From Caenispirillum bisanense (lineage in GTDB: Bacteria; Pseudomonadota; Alphaproteobacteria; Rhodospirillales; Rhodospirillaceae), in NCBI RefSeq assembly GCF_039523075.1, contig NZ_BAAAEP010000024.1, forward strand, positions 3,647-67,646: a stretch of 64,000 bases of DNA. The letters are read 5' to 3'. Positions 37,008 through 45,928 of the stretch are shown piece by piece. A program made the translations under genes and the position numbers. Below the pieces are notes generated by a model. The model saw only the letters and a program-made list of their open reading frames with translations, had not been told where the DNA came from and made no database searches. Each line of letters begins with the position of its first letter. Within the stretch, counting starts at the first letter, position 1.

Positions 37008-37260
37008 AGGCTTCCCGCCTGTGCTTGACGTTAAGAACGACCATGACTTCCACCACTCCACCATCTTCAATGTGGAAAATGATCCGGTAGTCCCCCACTC
37101 GCAACCGCATGCAGTCGGTGCCGATCAGTGACTTCACATTGTTGCCAAGAGAGGGGGGTGCTTCCGCGTATTGCTCCACCTTGGCGATGATGCGGTGGCG
37201 GACCGGTCCTGGAATGGCCGCCATCTCCTTGACAGCCCGCTTCGTCCACCTGACACGCAT
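37000..37260 (-). CDS. RelE/ParE-superfamily toxin
   Basis: 86 residues: MRVRWTKRAVKEMAAIPGPVRHRIIAKVEQYAEAPPSLGNNVKSLIGTDCMRLRVGDYRIIFHIEDGGVVEVMVVLNVKHRREAY. The Arg-x-Arg-x-Gly-Asp-Tyr-Arg core and basic residues fit ribosome-dependent mRNA endonucleases of the RelE family. The toxin-first order resembles HigBA-type loci. Confidence 0.85.
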   Translation of the reverse strand: MRVRWTKRAVKEMAAIPGPVRHRIIAKVEQYAEAPPSLGNNVKSLIGTDCMRLRVGDYRIIFHIEDGGVVEVMVVLNVKHRREAYD

Positions 37261-37285
37261 GCGTCACCCCCGCCCTACCCCGTCC

Positions 37286-37314
37286 ATGTTCGCGAAATGC
37301 GAACATAAGTCAAG
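37286..37314 (-). promoter_or_regulatory. palindromic operator/promoter of the toxin-antitoxin operon
   Basis: Perfect 8-bp inverted repeat ATGTTCGC (37286-37293) and GCGAACAT (37299-37306) with a 5-bp centre. On the minus strand TTGACT (37312-37307) is a -35, and the palindrome covers the -10, as expected for autorepression. Confidence 0.75.
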
Positions 37315-37329
37315 GCGAGCAACTACCCC

Positions 37330-38667
37330 TCACCCCTCCGGGTAGCACTCCTGGAACCGCACCGGGCGGCCCAGCGGGTCGCCGATGACTTCGTCGTCGC
37401 GCATCACCACCGTGCCGCGGATCACCGTGGCCACCGCCCAGCCGGTGACGGTCTTGCCGTCGAAGGGGGTCCAGCCGCAGCGGCTGGCGATCCAGGCGTT
37501 CTCGATCGTCCGCTTCGCGTTCAGGTCCACCAGGGTGAAGTCGGCGTCATAGCCCACCGCCACCCGGCCCTTGCCGGCAATGCCGAAGACGCGGGCGGGG
37601 CCGGCGCTGGTCAGGTCGACGAACCGCTCCAGCGTCAGCCGCCCGGCCGCCACATGGTCGAGCATGATCGGCACCAGGGTCTGCACGCCGGTCATGCCCG
37701 ACGGCGTGGCGGGATAGGTCTGGGCCTTTTCCTCCAGCGTGTGCGGCGCGTGGTCGGAGCCGATGACGTCCACCACCCCCTGGGCGATGCCCCACCACAG
37801 CATGTCCTGGTGTTCCTTCTCGCGGATGGGCGGGTTCATCTGCGCCAGGGTGCCGAGCGTCTCGTAGGCGTCGGCGGTCAGGGTCAGGTGCTGCGGCAGC
37901 ACTTCCACCGTCACCAGATCCTTGTGATCCTTGAGGAACTGGATTTCCTGCGCCGTCGTCACATGCAGCACGTGGACGCGCCGGCGCGCCGCCTCGGCCA
38001 GCTTCACCAGCCGCTTGGTGGCGCGTAGCGCCGTTTCCGGGTCGCGCCAGACGTGGTGGAAGCGGGGATGCGCCCCTTCGTCGGCCAGATGCTTGCGTTC
38101 GCGCAGGCGTTCCTCGTCCTCGCAGTGGACGGCGACGCGGCGGCGGCCGCTGGCGAGCACGCGGGCGATCACCGCGTCCTGCTCCACCAGCAGCGAGCCG
38201 GTGGACGAGCCCATGAAGATCTTCACCCCGGCGCAGCCCGGCAGGGTCTCCCAGGCGCCCAGGTCCTCGGCGTTGTCGGGCGCGGCGCCGATGAAGAAGG
38301 CATGGTCGCACCACGCCCGCCCCTTGGCGCGGGCCAGCTTGTCGGCGATGGCCTCCGGCGTGGTGGTGGAGGGCTTGGTGTTGGGCATCTCGAAGATGGC
38401 CGTCACGCCGCCCTTGATGGCGCCGAGCGTGCCGGTCGCCAGGTCTTCCTTGTGCTCCAGGCCCGGTTCGCGGAAGTGGCACTGGCTGTCGATGACGCCC
38501 GGCAGCACGTGCAGGCCGGTGCAGTCGATCACCTCCGCCGCCTCGGCCGAGGCAGGCAGGCCAAGCGCCGCGACGCGGCCGCCGCGCACGCCGATATCGA
38601 TCTGCTGGCGGCCGTTGGGCGTCAGCACGGTGCCGTTGCGGAGAATGAGGTCGTAACGGTCGGACAC
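37330..38667 (-). CDS. pyrC: dihydroorotase (class I-like amidohydrolase)
   Basis: 445 residues from GTG 38667, preceded by AGGAGAG. It is expected to interconvert N-carbamoyl-aspartate and dihydroorotate in pyrimidine synthesis. Family features: VLPGVIDSQCHFREPGLEHKEDLATGTLGAIKGGVTAIFEMPNTKPSTTT, AVHCEDEERL, HVLHVTTAQEIQFL and IGSDHAPHTLEEK. The usual metal-binding D-x-H-x-H is D60-S-Q-C-H64: the first His is Gln. I recall the same Gln in other alphaproteobacterial homologues. It may be a low-activity or specialised dihydroorotase, or a hydantoinase-like relative. The second pyrimidine gene pyrD lies 20 kb away. Confidence 0.8.
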   Translation of the reverse strand: MSDRYDLILRNGTVLTPNGRQQIDIGVRGGRVAALGLPASAEAAEVIDCTGLHVLPGVIDSQCHFREPGLEHKEDLATGTLGAIKGGVTAIFEMPNTKPSTTTPEAIADKLARAKGRAWCDHAFFIGAAPDNAEDLGAWETLPGCAGVKIFMGSSTGSLLVEQDAVIARVLASGRRRVAVHCEDEERLRERKHLADEGAHPRFHHVWRDPETALRATKRLVKLAEAARRRVHVLHVTTAQEIQFLKDHKDLVTVEVLPQHLTLTADAYETLGTLAQMNPPIREKEHQDMLWWGIAQGVVDVIGSDHAPHTLEEKAQTYPATPSGMTGVQTLVPIMLDHVAAGRLTLERFVDLTSAGPARVFGIAGKGRVAVGYDADFTLVDLNAKRTIENAWIASRCGWTPFDGKTVTGWAVATVIRGTVVMRDDEVIGDPLGRPVRFQECYPEG

Positions 38668-38684
38668 GGCGGGCTCTCCTGGGC

Positions 38685-40454
38685 TTACGGGGCGGCGGTC
38701 AGGGTGGCGAAGACATCGCCCTCCGGCAGCCGGCCGAGGATGTGGCGGCGGTACCAGAGGGCATAGAACAGCAACGTCCAGGCGGCGAAGCGGGCACGCC
38801 TGTCGCTGCTGGTGAAGAGATGGCGGCCGGCTTCGGGGTCCACAAGCTCCACCACGCCCGGCTGGGCCACCACCATGGGGCCGAGCATGGCGCCGTGGCG
38901 GGCGATCCATTCCCCCACCGGCACGGTGAAGCCGCGCTTGGGCGTGAACGGCTGCGCCGCCGGCAGGTGGCGCTGCAGCCATTGCCGCAGCAGCCACTTG
39001 CCCTGGCCGCCGCGCACCTTCAGGCGGTCCGGCAGGGCGAAGGCGAAGGCGGCCAGCGGCACGTCCAGGAACGGCACCCGCCCCTCGACGCCATGGGCCA
39101 TCAGGCAGCGGTCGAGCTTGCCGAGCAGGTCGTTGGGCAGCCAGTCGGCGATGTCGAGCGCCTGCGCCTGCTGCAACCGGGTGCGCCAGCCGGCCGACGC
39201 CGCCGCCGCCTCGGCCGCCGCGAAGCCGCTGCGCCAGCCATCGGCCGGGCGCCGCAGCACCCCCAGGCCGTCGAAGGTGCCCTTGCGCCGCATGGGGCGG
39301 GTGAAGGGCCACGGCCGCATGGCATGGCGATAGCGGCCATAGCCGCCGAACAGCTCGTCGCCGCCTTCGCCGGACAGGATCACCTTCACCGCCTTGCGCG
39401 CCTCGCGGGCCAGCAGCCAGGTGGGCACGATGGCGTAGTCGGCGGCGGGGTCGTCCATGGCGGCGGCGATGGCCGGCAGGTGGTCCCAGAAATCCGTCTC
39501 GGTGACCGCCACCTCCACATGCTCCGCCCCGGCCGCCCTGGCGACCGCGCGGGCATGATCGCGCTCGTCATGCACCCCGGTTTCGGGGAAGCCGGCGGTG
39601 AAGGCCAGCACCGGCGACGGGTTGAGCCGCGCCATCATGGCCAGCACGGCGGAACTGTCGACGCCGCCCGACAGGAACATGCCGTAGGGCACGTCGGAGC
39701 GCTGGTGCAGGTCCACCGTTTCGGCGAACAGGCGGTCGAAAGCCTCCAGCGCCGCCCCGTCGCGCCGCACCGGGGCCGGCGTGCCCGGCGGCGGCAGGGC
39801 GGACAGGCGACGGCGGTCGATGACGCGGCCGCGCTCCACCACCAGCGTCTCACCGGGCAGCACGCGGCGGATACCGGGGAACAGGGTGGCGGCGCCGGTG
39901 GTGAACTGCAGGTTCAGAAGCTCGTCGCGCGGCGCCTCCGCCACCCGGGCCGGCACCACCCCGGCGGCGACCAGGGCCGCCGGCTCGCTGGCGAAGGCGA
40001 ACAGGCGGTCGGTCTCGGCGTAATACAGCGGCTTGATGCCGAAGGGGTCGCGGGTCAGCACCAGCCGTCCGGCCGCCGGGTCGTGCAGGGCGATGGCGTA
40101 CATGCCGCGCAGGGCATCGGTGAAGGCAAGGCCGCGACGGCGGTAGAGGGCCAGCGGCGGCTCGCAGTCGGACTGGGTGCGGAAGCTCTCGTCCGGCAGG
40201 TCGGCCCGCAGTTCGCGGTAGTTGTAGATCTCGCCGTTGGCCACCAGCGCCAGGTCGCCGGGGCCGAACAGCGGCTGATCGCCCGTCGCCAGGTCGATGA
40301 TCGCCAGCCGCCCGTGGCCGAGGGTGACGTCGCCGTGGCTGTGCACGCCCGAGCCGTCCGGCCCGCGATGGCCGAAGGCGGCCACCATGCGCTCCACCAG
40401 CGCGGCGGGAACGGGGGAGCCGTCGCGGCTCATGGCTCCGGCGATGCCGCACAT
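38685..40454 (-). CDS. asnB: asparagine synthase (glutamine-hydrolysing)
   Basis: 589 residues. The N-terminal class-II glutaminase starts with Cys2 (MCGIAGAMSRDG) and has the GHRGPDGSGVH, LGHGRLAIIDL and NGEIYNYRELR motifs. The synthetase domain has the PP-loop FLSGGVDSSAVLAMM and ILSGEGGDELFGGYGRYRHAM. It makes asparagine from aspartate, ATP and glutamine, or amidates a surface-sugar substrate. Its place at the head of a glycosyltransferase cluster (next gene 4 nt away) makes the latter possible. Confidence 0.93.
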   Translation of the reverse strand: MCGIAGAMSRDGSPVPAALVERMVAAFGHRGPDGSGVHSHGDVTLGHGRLAIIDLATGDQPLFGPGDLALVANGEIYNYRELRADLPDESFRTQSDCEPPLALYRRRGLAFTDALRGMYAIALHDPAAGRLVLTRDPFGIKPLYYAETDRLFAFASEPAALVAAGVVPARVAEAPRDELLNLQFTTGAATLFPGIRRVLPGETLVVERGRVIDRRRLSALPPPGTPAPVRRDGAALEAFDRLFAETVDLHQRSDVPYGMFLSGGVDSSAVLAMMARLNPSPVLAFTAGFPETGVHDERDHARAVARAAGAEHVEVAVTETDFWDHLPAIAAAMDDPAADYAIVPTWLLAREARKAVKVILSGEGGDELFGGYGRYRHAMRPWPFTRPMRRKGTFDGLGVLRRPADGWRSGFAAAEAAAASAGWRTRLQQAQALDIADWLPNDLLGKLDRCLMAHGVEGRVPFLDVPLAAFAFALPDRLKVRGGQGKWLLRQWLQRHLPAAQPFTPKRGFTVPVGEWIARHGAMLGPMVVAQPGVVELVDPEAGRHLFTSSDRRARFAAWTLLFYALWYRRHILGRLPEGDVFATLTAAP

Positions 40455-40458
40455 GGCC

Positions 40459-41526
40459 CTACTCCACCGGCACGGCGGCGGCCACCGCCTTGTCGGCGAT
40501 CACCTGACGGAAGAAGTCGCGGTACTGCGCCACCACCTGCGCCTCGGTGAACTCGGCCTCATAGGCGGCGCGGCCGGCGGCGGCGAGGCGGCCGCGCAGG
40601 TCCTTGTCGCGCAGCGCCCGCTTGATGGCGTCGGCCAGCGCGATCACGTCGTCCACCGGCGTCAGCAGGCCGTTGTCGCCGTCGCGGATCAGCTTCGCCG
40701 GCCCCTGGCTGGCGGTGGCGATGACCGGGCGGTCGTGGGCCCAGGCCTCGATCACCACGTTGCCGAGCGGCTCGTGCCGGGACGGGCAGACGAACAGGTC
40801 GGCGGCGGCATAGAGCGCCGCCACGTCCTCCCTCCAGCCGAGGAACCGCACCCGCGGCTTGATGCCAAGCGCCTGGGCCTGATCCTCCAGCTGCTGGCGC
40901 AGGGGGCCGTCGCCGGCGATCCACAGGTAGCAGTCGGACAGCCGCGCCACCGCCTTCAGCAGCACGTCGAAGCCCTTGTTCTCGTGCAGGCGGCCGAGGG
41001 CGAAGATGAGCGGCACCGTGTCTGGGGTGTAGTTGGGCTTGCGCGGCGCCGGCGGCGCCTGTTCGGCGTTGACGAAGTTGGGCAGGTAATGCGCCCGCTC
41101 CGCCGGCCAGCCGTTCTTCACCAGATAGTCGACGATGTCGTGGGTGTTGCCGACCAGATGGTCGCAGCCGCGATAGTATTTCAGGTCGTAGTAACCGCCC
41201 AGGCGGGCGACGTGGACGAAGCCCTCCGCCTTCGGGCAGAAGCTGGTGGCGCGGTTCATCCAGGTCAGCACCACATGGGGCTGGAACCGCTCGATCTCGC
41301 GCTTGAAGGCGGGCTTGGTGCGGAAGTCGAAACGGCCGCCGAAGGGCAGTTCCACCGGGTTGAGGCCGGCCTCGCGCAGCTTGCGCCCGCGCTCTGCGTT
41401 CTGGCGCAGCAGGACGTGCTGCTGGATGCCGGCGCGATGCAGCGCCACCACCAGCCGCTCGAAGAACAGTTCCGCGCCGCCGTGCTCGGCGCCGGCCATG
41501 GCCTGTAGAACCCGCAAGTGCTCCAT
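40459..41526 (-). CDS. glycosyltransferase family 4
   Basis: 355 residues from ATG 41526 (MEHLRVLQAMAGAEHGGAELFFERLVVALHRAG). The GT4/GT-B C-terminal domain is clear: IFALGRLHENKGFDVLLKAVARL, WIAGDGPLRQQLEDQAQALGI, and the donor-binding VCPSRHEPLGNVVIEAWAHDRPVIAT with the E-x7-E pair. It is cytoplasmic and builds lipopolysaccharide or another surface glycan. The donor and acceptor sugars are not predictable. Confidence 0.92.
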   Translation of the reverse strand: MEHLRVLQAMAGAEHGGAELFFERLVVALHRAGIQQHVLLRQNAERGRKLREAGLNPVELPFGGRFDFRTKPAFKREIERFQPHVVLTWMNRATSFCPKAEGFVHVARLGGYYDLKYYRGCDHLVGNTHDIVDYLVKNGWPAERAHYLPNFVNAEQAPPAPRKPNYTPDTVPLIFALGRLHENKGFDVLLKAVARLSDCYLWIAGDGPLRQQLEDQAQALGIKPRVRFLGWREDVAALYAAADLFVCPSRHEPLGNVVIEAWAHDRPVIATASQGPAKLIRDGDNGLLTPVDDVIALADAIKRALRDKDLRGRLAAAGRAAYEAEFTEAQVVAQYRDFFRQVIADKAVAAAVPVE

Positions 41527-41616
41527 TCCCCACCTGTGCGTCGAAGGACGGCCCACCGCCCGTCCGGGCCGCGCTCAATCCAGCGTCAGCCGCGGCCGGC
41601 GGTCAAGGAAAACACG

Positions 41617-42642
41617 CTAGCGCCGCCGCAGCACCTGCGCATCCCACGCCTGCGCCACCGCGTCCCAGCCGCTGTCGGCGCGGCGGGCGACGGCGCCGGC
41701 GTGCAGGCGCGTCCACACGCCGTCGTCGCGCAGGAGGGCGATCACCCCCTCCGCCAGCCGGTCGAGGTCGGGTGCGATCAGGCCGTCGATGCCGTCGCGC
41801 ACCCGTTCCCGCAGCGAGCCGATGCCGCGCGTCGCCACCGGCAGGCCCAGGCAGAGGGCTTCGGCGGCGGCCAGGCAGAAGGTTTCGTCCTTGTGGCCGG
41901 GGTAGAGCATGACGCGGCTGGCGCGCAGGGCGGCCACAAGCTCCGGCTTGGCGACGCGGGGGTGCAGCACGATGCCGGCCGCCGCCATCTCCTCGGCGCT
42001 GCGCGCCGGCTCCGGCTTGCCGGTGTAGACGTGGAACTCGGCCTGCGGCACCGCCGGGCGGATGCGGTCGATCCACAGGCCGATCATGTCGTTGAGGCCG
42101 CGATAGGCCTGCGAGGTGAAGATGGCGCGCGGCGGTGGCGGCGGCTCGGCCGGCAGCGGCGGGGCGGCCAGGAAGTCGCCGGAAACGCCAAGCGGGATGA
42201 CGATGCGGCGACGGAAGGGGTGTAGGCGGCTGGTGTCGCGCCGGTGCAGGTCGCCGACGAACACCACCTCCGGCCGGTAGCGCAGGAAGGCGCCCATTTG
42301 CCCCTTGCGGATGGTCCTTTCCACCCGCAGACGGTTGTGCAGCCAGGTGACGGCGCGGGCGCCGGCGCGGAAGGCCTGCGGCGCCTCGTCAAACAGGCGG
42401 GGGTCGTTGTTGACGATCACCACGTCGGCGGTCTCGCCGCGCGCCTCTGCCCTCGGCATCCAGCGCACGCCGGCCACCTCCACCGGCGCCGCCACGGCGT
42501 TGGCGACCGCCACCGTGTGCCCCAGGCGGGCGAGGTGGCGCGACAGTTCCACCGTTGCCGTCTCGATGCCGCCCAGCGCCTTCTCCCCCATGGAGCCGCC
42601 ATGGTAGAGGGTGCTGGTGCTGTCGATGAAAAGAACCCTCAC
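41617..42642 (-). CDS. glycosyltransferase (GT4-like)
   Basis: 341 residues from a GTG start overlapping the O-antigen-ligase stop (GTGA). The N-terminal region DSTSTLYHGGSMGEKALGGIETATVELSRHLARLGHTVAVAN resembles the acceptor domain of GT4 enzymes. The C-terminal part has VMLYPGHKDETFCLAAAEALCLGLPVATRGIGSLRERVRDG, the donor-site E-x7-E region. It is similar in layout to the gene at 47003, so the two may act on related acceptors. Confidence 0.87.
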   Translation of the reverse strand: MRVLFIDSTSTLYHGGSMGEKALGGIETATVELSRHLARLGHTVAVANAVAAPVEVAGVRWMPRAEARGETADVVIVNNDPRLFDEAPQAFRAGARAVTWLHNRLRVERTIRKGQMGAFLRYRPEVVFVGDLHRRDTSRLHPFRRRIVIPLGVSGDFLAAPPLPAEPPPPPRAIFTSQAYRGLNDMIGLWIDRIRPAVPQAEFHVYTGKPEPARSAEEMAAAGIVLHPRVAKPELVAALRASRVMLYPGHKDETFCLAAAEALCLGLPVATRGIGSLRERVRDGIDGLIAPDLDRLAEGVIALLRDDGVWTRLHAGAVARRADSGWDAVAQAWDAQVLRRR

Positions 42643-43853
42643 GGGAGATCATCCTCTTGCCGGGCTCTACGGGTCAGGCCGATCACCAGCACCACCGGCA
42701 ACCACAGGATGTACCAGTTTTCTTCGGGCGAGCGGATGATGGAGCCGAGGTCGGTCAGCCCCGCCACCGCCGGCAGGGTCAGCGTCGCCGCCAGCAGCGC
42801 CCGCAGCCGCCCCTCGGCCCGGCGAAGTGCCCGCCGCGCCAGCGTCGCCAGCAGCGCCAGCACCAGCGCCAGCCCGACCACGCCGGTGTAGTAGAAGGCG
42901 GAGACATACAGGCTGTGGGGAAAGTTGTAGGCCTGCTTGAAGAGGCCGTTCTCGGCGATGCCCCGGCCGATCAGCGGCCGTTCCAGCCCGTGGCCGATGG
43001 CGGCGGACCAGATTTCCATGCGGTAGGAGGGTCGGTTGAGGTTGTCCTGCGCCGCCGCCAGCAGACCGCGCAGCACCTCGGGCAGCGGCAGACTGTCCGG
43101 CGCGATGCCCGAGGCCACCACCAGCCCCACCGCCGCCGCCAGCCCGCCGGCCGCCACCACCGCGGCGATCAGGGCGCGCGATCCGGCCAGCACCGCATAG
43201 ACAGTCAGCACCGCCCCCCAGGCGAGCGTCGGGCCGCGGCTGCCGGTCGCCAGCACGAAGACCGTCACCGCCACCAGGGCCGCCGCCGCCAGCAGCCGCA
43301 CCCGCGCCGGCTCGTCGCGGGCCAGCAGCGGCAGGGCGAGCACGCCGGCGAAGATCATGACGTTGGCGCCCAGGATAGGGTGGCGGGTTTCCGCCCAGCC
43401 GTGCAACCGGGTCTGGCCGCCGTCGTCGAGGGCGAACAGGGTCAGCGACAGCACCGCATTGACCACCGCCGCCGCCGGCACCGCCAGCATCAGCCGCCGC
43501 AGCCACACCGCCGGGGCGGTGGCGAAGAAGGCCGTGCCGGCCAGCAGGAAGACGCTGGTGGTGAACCAGCCGGACGCCGACTTGCGCGCCGCCCCCGGCA
43601 GCGGATCGACGCTCCACAGGATCGACAGCGCATACCAGCCGGCCGCTGCCAGGGCCAGCAGCAGGGCCGGGTCGCGCAGCCAGCCGGCGCCGTGCCGCTC
43701 CCGCCACACCAGCCACAGGGTCAGCGGCAGGATCAGGGCATAGAACGGAAAGGCCCAGGTAGGATTGGGCCGCACCAGATAGCCGGCGGCGACGAAGACG
43801 GTGAACAGGGCGGCGAAGACATCCGGCCGCCGCAGGAAGGCTAGCGCGCCCAC
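42639..43853 (-). CDS. O-antigen ligase (WaaL-like) family membrane protein
   Basis: 404 residues, about eleven hydrophobic helices. The start GTG 43853 overlaps the gene at 43841 by 13 nt. The large periplasmic loop, with RPLIGRGIAENGLFKQAYNFPHSLYVSAFYYTGVVGL, matches the Wzy_C/WaaL domain (G-x-G and H-x-x-Y features). The protein would join undecaprenyl-linked polysaccharide to lipid A core, or polymerise repeat units. It supports reading the region as an LPS locus. Confidence 0.88.
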   Translation of the reverse strand: MGALAFLRRPDVFAALFTVFVAAGYLVRPNPTWAFPFYALILPLTLWLVWRERHGAGWLRDPALLLALAAAGWYALSILWSVDPLPGAARKSASGWFTTSVFLLAGTAFFATAPAVWLRRLMLAVPAAAVVNAVLSLTLFALDDGGQTRLHGWAETRHPILGANVMIFAGVLALPLLARDEPARVRLLAAAALVAVTVFVLATGSRGPTLAWGAVLTVYAVLAGSRALIAAVVAAGGLAAAVGLVVASGIAPDSLPLPEVLRGLLAAAQDNLNRPSYRMEIWSAAIGHGLERPLIGRGIAENGLFKQAYNFPHSLYVSAFYYTGVVGLALVLALLATLARRALRRAEGRLRALLAATLTLPAVAGLTDLGSIIRSPEENWYILWLPVVLVIGLTRRARQEDDLP

Positions 43854-44890
43854 CGATAGGCCTCCGGGTCCAGCCCCTCGAACAGCACGGCGATCATGTA
43901 GGCGGCGACGCGGGTGCAGTCGAACAGGGCGCGGTAGGCGGCCCAGCCCGCTTCCGCCACCCGGCGGCGGGCGGCATCGTCGGCGTGGAAGAAGGCCAGC
44001 CGCTCGATCAGCTCGTCCTCGCTGCCGTAGAACGCCAGTTCGTCCTCGCCGAACAGCTGGCCGTAGTCGGTGGCGCGGTCGATGAAGGTGAGCACGCCGC
44101 TGCCGGCCAGATGCGCCATGCGGTCGGAGGTATAAAGGTGGACGTCGTTGCGCCGGCTGAGGTTGAGGCCCATGGCGGCGTTGGACAGGGCGATCTCGTA
44201 GGCGCGGCCGAACTTGCGCGGCGCCCCGTTGACGCCGGGGAAGTCGCAGCGCAGGTCCGGCAGCCGGGCCTGGATCAGCCGCGCGATGTCGTTGCCGCAG
44301 GTGGTGCGGCCGGCGTGAAAGCGCGGCTCGGTCCCAAGGCCGGCGGGGAAGAACAGGTCGGCCGCCAGGGCGTCGCGGGCCATGTCGAAGCAGCGGGCGC
44401 GCTCGATGGAGGGGTCGACCGGGTTGGGCAGGAAGGCGACGCGGTGGCGCCCCTGCCCCAGGTCGCGCAGCGTCGGCCCGGCGGTGGACACGAAGGTGAC
44501 GTCGACGCGGCCGATCTTGCCGTTGATGCGGGCGACGTTATCGGCCTCGAACAGCGGGTCGACGTTCCACTGCGCCAGATGCACCCCCGGCACCAGATGG
44601 CGCAGGCGGTCCAGCGTCTCCGGCCGGATGGTGTCGGCGTGGCCGAACAGCACCAGGTCGGGCTGGAAGTCGGCCGCCACCTCCAGCAGCTTGCGGTTGA
44701 CGCCCTTGATGCCGGCCTTGGTGGTGCGGAAGATGGTGCTGGCGCGTGCGATGTCGCGGTCGCTGAAGTTCAGCACGTTGTGACCGGCGCGGGCGAGCCC
44801 GTTGCTGATCTTGAACGGCACCCCGAAGTAGCCCGCGCCCTTGGCGCGGAGCATCAGGTTGGCGACGTGGATGACCTTCAGCGGACGCAT
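43841..44890 (-). CDS. CgeB-like glycosyltransferase family protein
   Basis: 349 residues from ATG 44890 (MRPLKVIHVANLMLRAKGAGYFGVPFKISNGLARAGHNVLNFSDRD). The C-terminal part FGRAYEIALSNAAMGLNLSRRNDVHLYTSDRMAHLAGSGVLTFIDRATDYGQLFGEDELAFYGSEDELIERLAFF is typical of the CgeB/Glyco_trans_1_2 family (protein glycosylation, spore maturation and LPS clusters). It is probably a cytoplasmic GT-B enzyme of unknown specificity. Confidence 0.82.
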   Translation of the reverse strand: MRPLKVIHVANLMLRAKGAGYFGVPFKISNGLARAGHNVLNFSDRDIARASTIFRTTKAGIKGVNRKLLEVAADFQPDLVLFGHADTIRPETLDRLRHLVPGVHLAQWNVDPLFEADNVARINGKIGRVDVTFVSTAGPTLRDLGQGRHRVAFLPNPVDPSIERARCFDMARDALAADLFFPAGLGTEPRFHAGRTTCGNDIARLIQARLPDLRCDFPGVNGAPRKFGRAYEIALSNAAMGLNLSRRNDVHLYTSDRMAHLAGSGVLTFIDRATDYGQLFGEDELAFYGSEDELIERLAFFHADDAARRRVAEAGWAAYRALFDCTRVAAYMIAVLFEGLDPEAYRWAR

Positions 44891-44925
44891 GGTTCTTCGC
44901 GCAGTGACGGGCGGCAGCCTGCTTA

Positions 44926-45903
44926 TCATACTCCCGCGCCGGCCGTATCGGAAAACAGCCGCCGCGCCGCCTGCTCCACCGTCGCCACTTCCAGGCTGGT
45001 CAGCAGCGAGCCGGTGGTGGCAACGTCGAACTCCGGCCGCGCCATGTGGCGGCGCCAGTCCTCCAGGCTTTCCGGCGTGCGGACGATGGCGGCGCGCGGC
45101 GACCACGGGCGGTAGAGGCGGTCGTCGGTCGGCCCGAACAGGCCGAGCGTCGGCGCCCCGGCCGCCGCCGCCATGTGCATGAGGCCGCTGTCGTTGCCGA
45201 CATAGAGCCGGCAGCGACCAAGCGCCGCCGCCACCGTCAGCAGGTGCGGCCCGCCGACCAGATCCACCGCCTGCCCGTCCAGCGCCGCCAGCAGCGCCGC
45301 CGCCGCCTCGCGCTCGTTCGGCGCCCCGAACACCGCCACCCGCGCCCCCGGCAGCGGCCCGTCGGCGGCGGTCAGGCGGCGGGTAAGGTCGATCCAGTGG
45401 TCGATGGGCCACGACTTGCCGGGCCAGTTGGCGGTCGGCCCGACGCCCAGCACCGGCCCGCCGGCGGCCGGCAGCAGCCGTTCGGCCTCCGCCTCGTCCT
45501 CGGGGCGGGTCCAGATCACCGGCGGCGGCGGATCGTCCTGCAGGCCGAGGGCGGCGGCGGCCAGTTGCACCCGGTGCAGGCCGTCGATCTTCGGCACCGA
45601 CTGGCGATGCCGCGCCCACAGCAGCCACGGCAGCGCGGACCGCCGCATGTCGACGATGCGCCACCAGCGGGTGCCGACGGTCTGCCGCCACAGTTCGCGC
45701 CAATGGCCGGCGCGCTTGCGCTTGCGGACCACCAGCAGGCGGTCCAGGTTCGGCACGGCGGCGAACAGTTGCTGCGGCACCGTGCCGCAGGCCACCGTCA
45801 CCCGCAGGTCCGGTTCCTGCCGCAGCAGGTGGGCGAGCACGCCGGTCGACAGCACCGCGTCGCCGATCTGGTTGGAGGTGATGAACAGCAGCCGCCGGGT
45901 CAT
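44926..45903 (-). CDS. glycosyltransferase family 9 (heptosyltransferase-like)
   Basis: 325 residues. The start is MTRRLLFITSNQIGDAVLSTGVLAHLLRQEPDLRVTVACG. The C-terminal domain has GPTANWPGKSWPIDHW and the GT9 donor motif YVGNDSGLMHMAAAAGAPTLGLFGPTDDRLYRPW. GT9 enzymes add ADP-heptose (or related sugars) to the LPS inner core. Confidence 0.93.
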   Translation of the reverse strand: MTRRLLFITSNQIGDAVLSTGVLAHLLRQEPDLRVTVACGTVPQQLFAAVPNLDRLLVVRKRKRAGHWRELWRQTVGTRWWRIVDMRRSALPWLLWARHRQSVPKIDGLHRVQLAAAALGLQDDPPPPVIWTRPEDEAEAERLLPAAGGPVLGVGPTANWPGKSWPIDHWIDLTRRLTAADGPLPGARVAVFGAPNEREAAAALLAALDGQAVDLVGGPHLLTVAAALGRCRLYVGNDSGLMHMAAAAGAPTLGLFGPTDDRLYRPWSPRAAIVRTPESLEDWRRHMARPEFDVATTGSLLTSLEVATVEQAARRLFSDTAGAGV

Positions 45904-45928
45904 GATCGCGCGTCCGTCCGCCCGCCGC

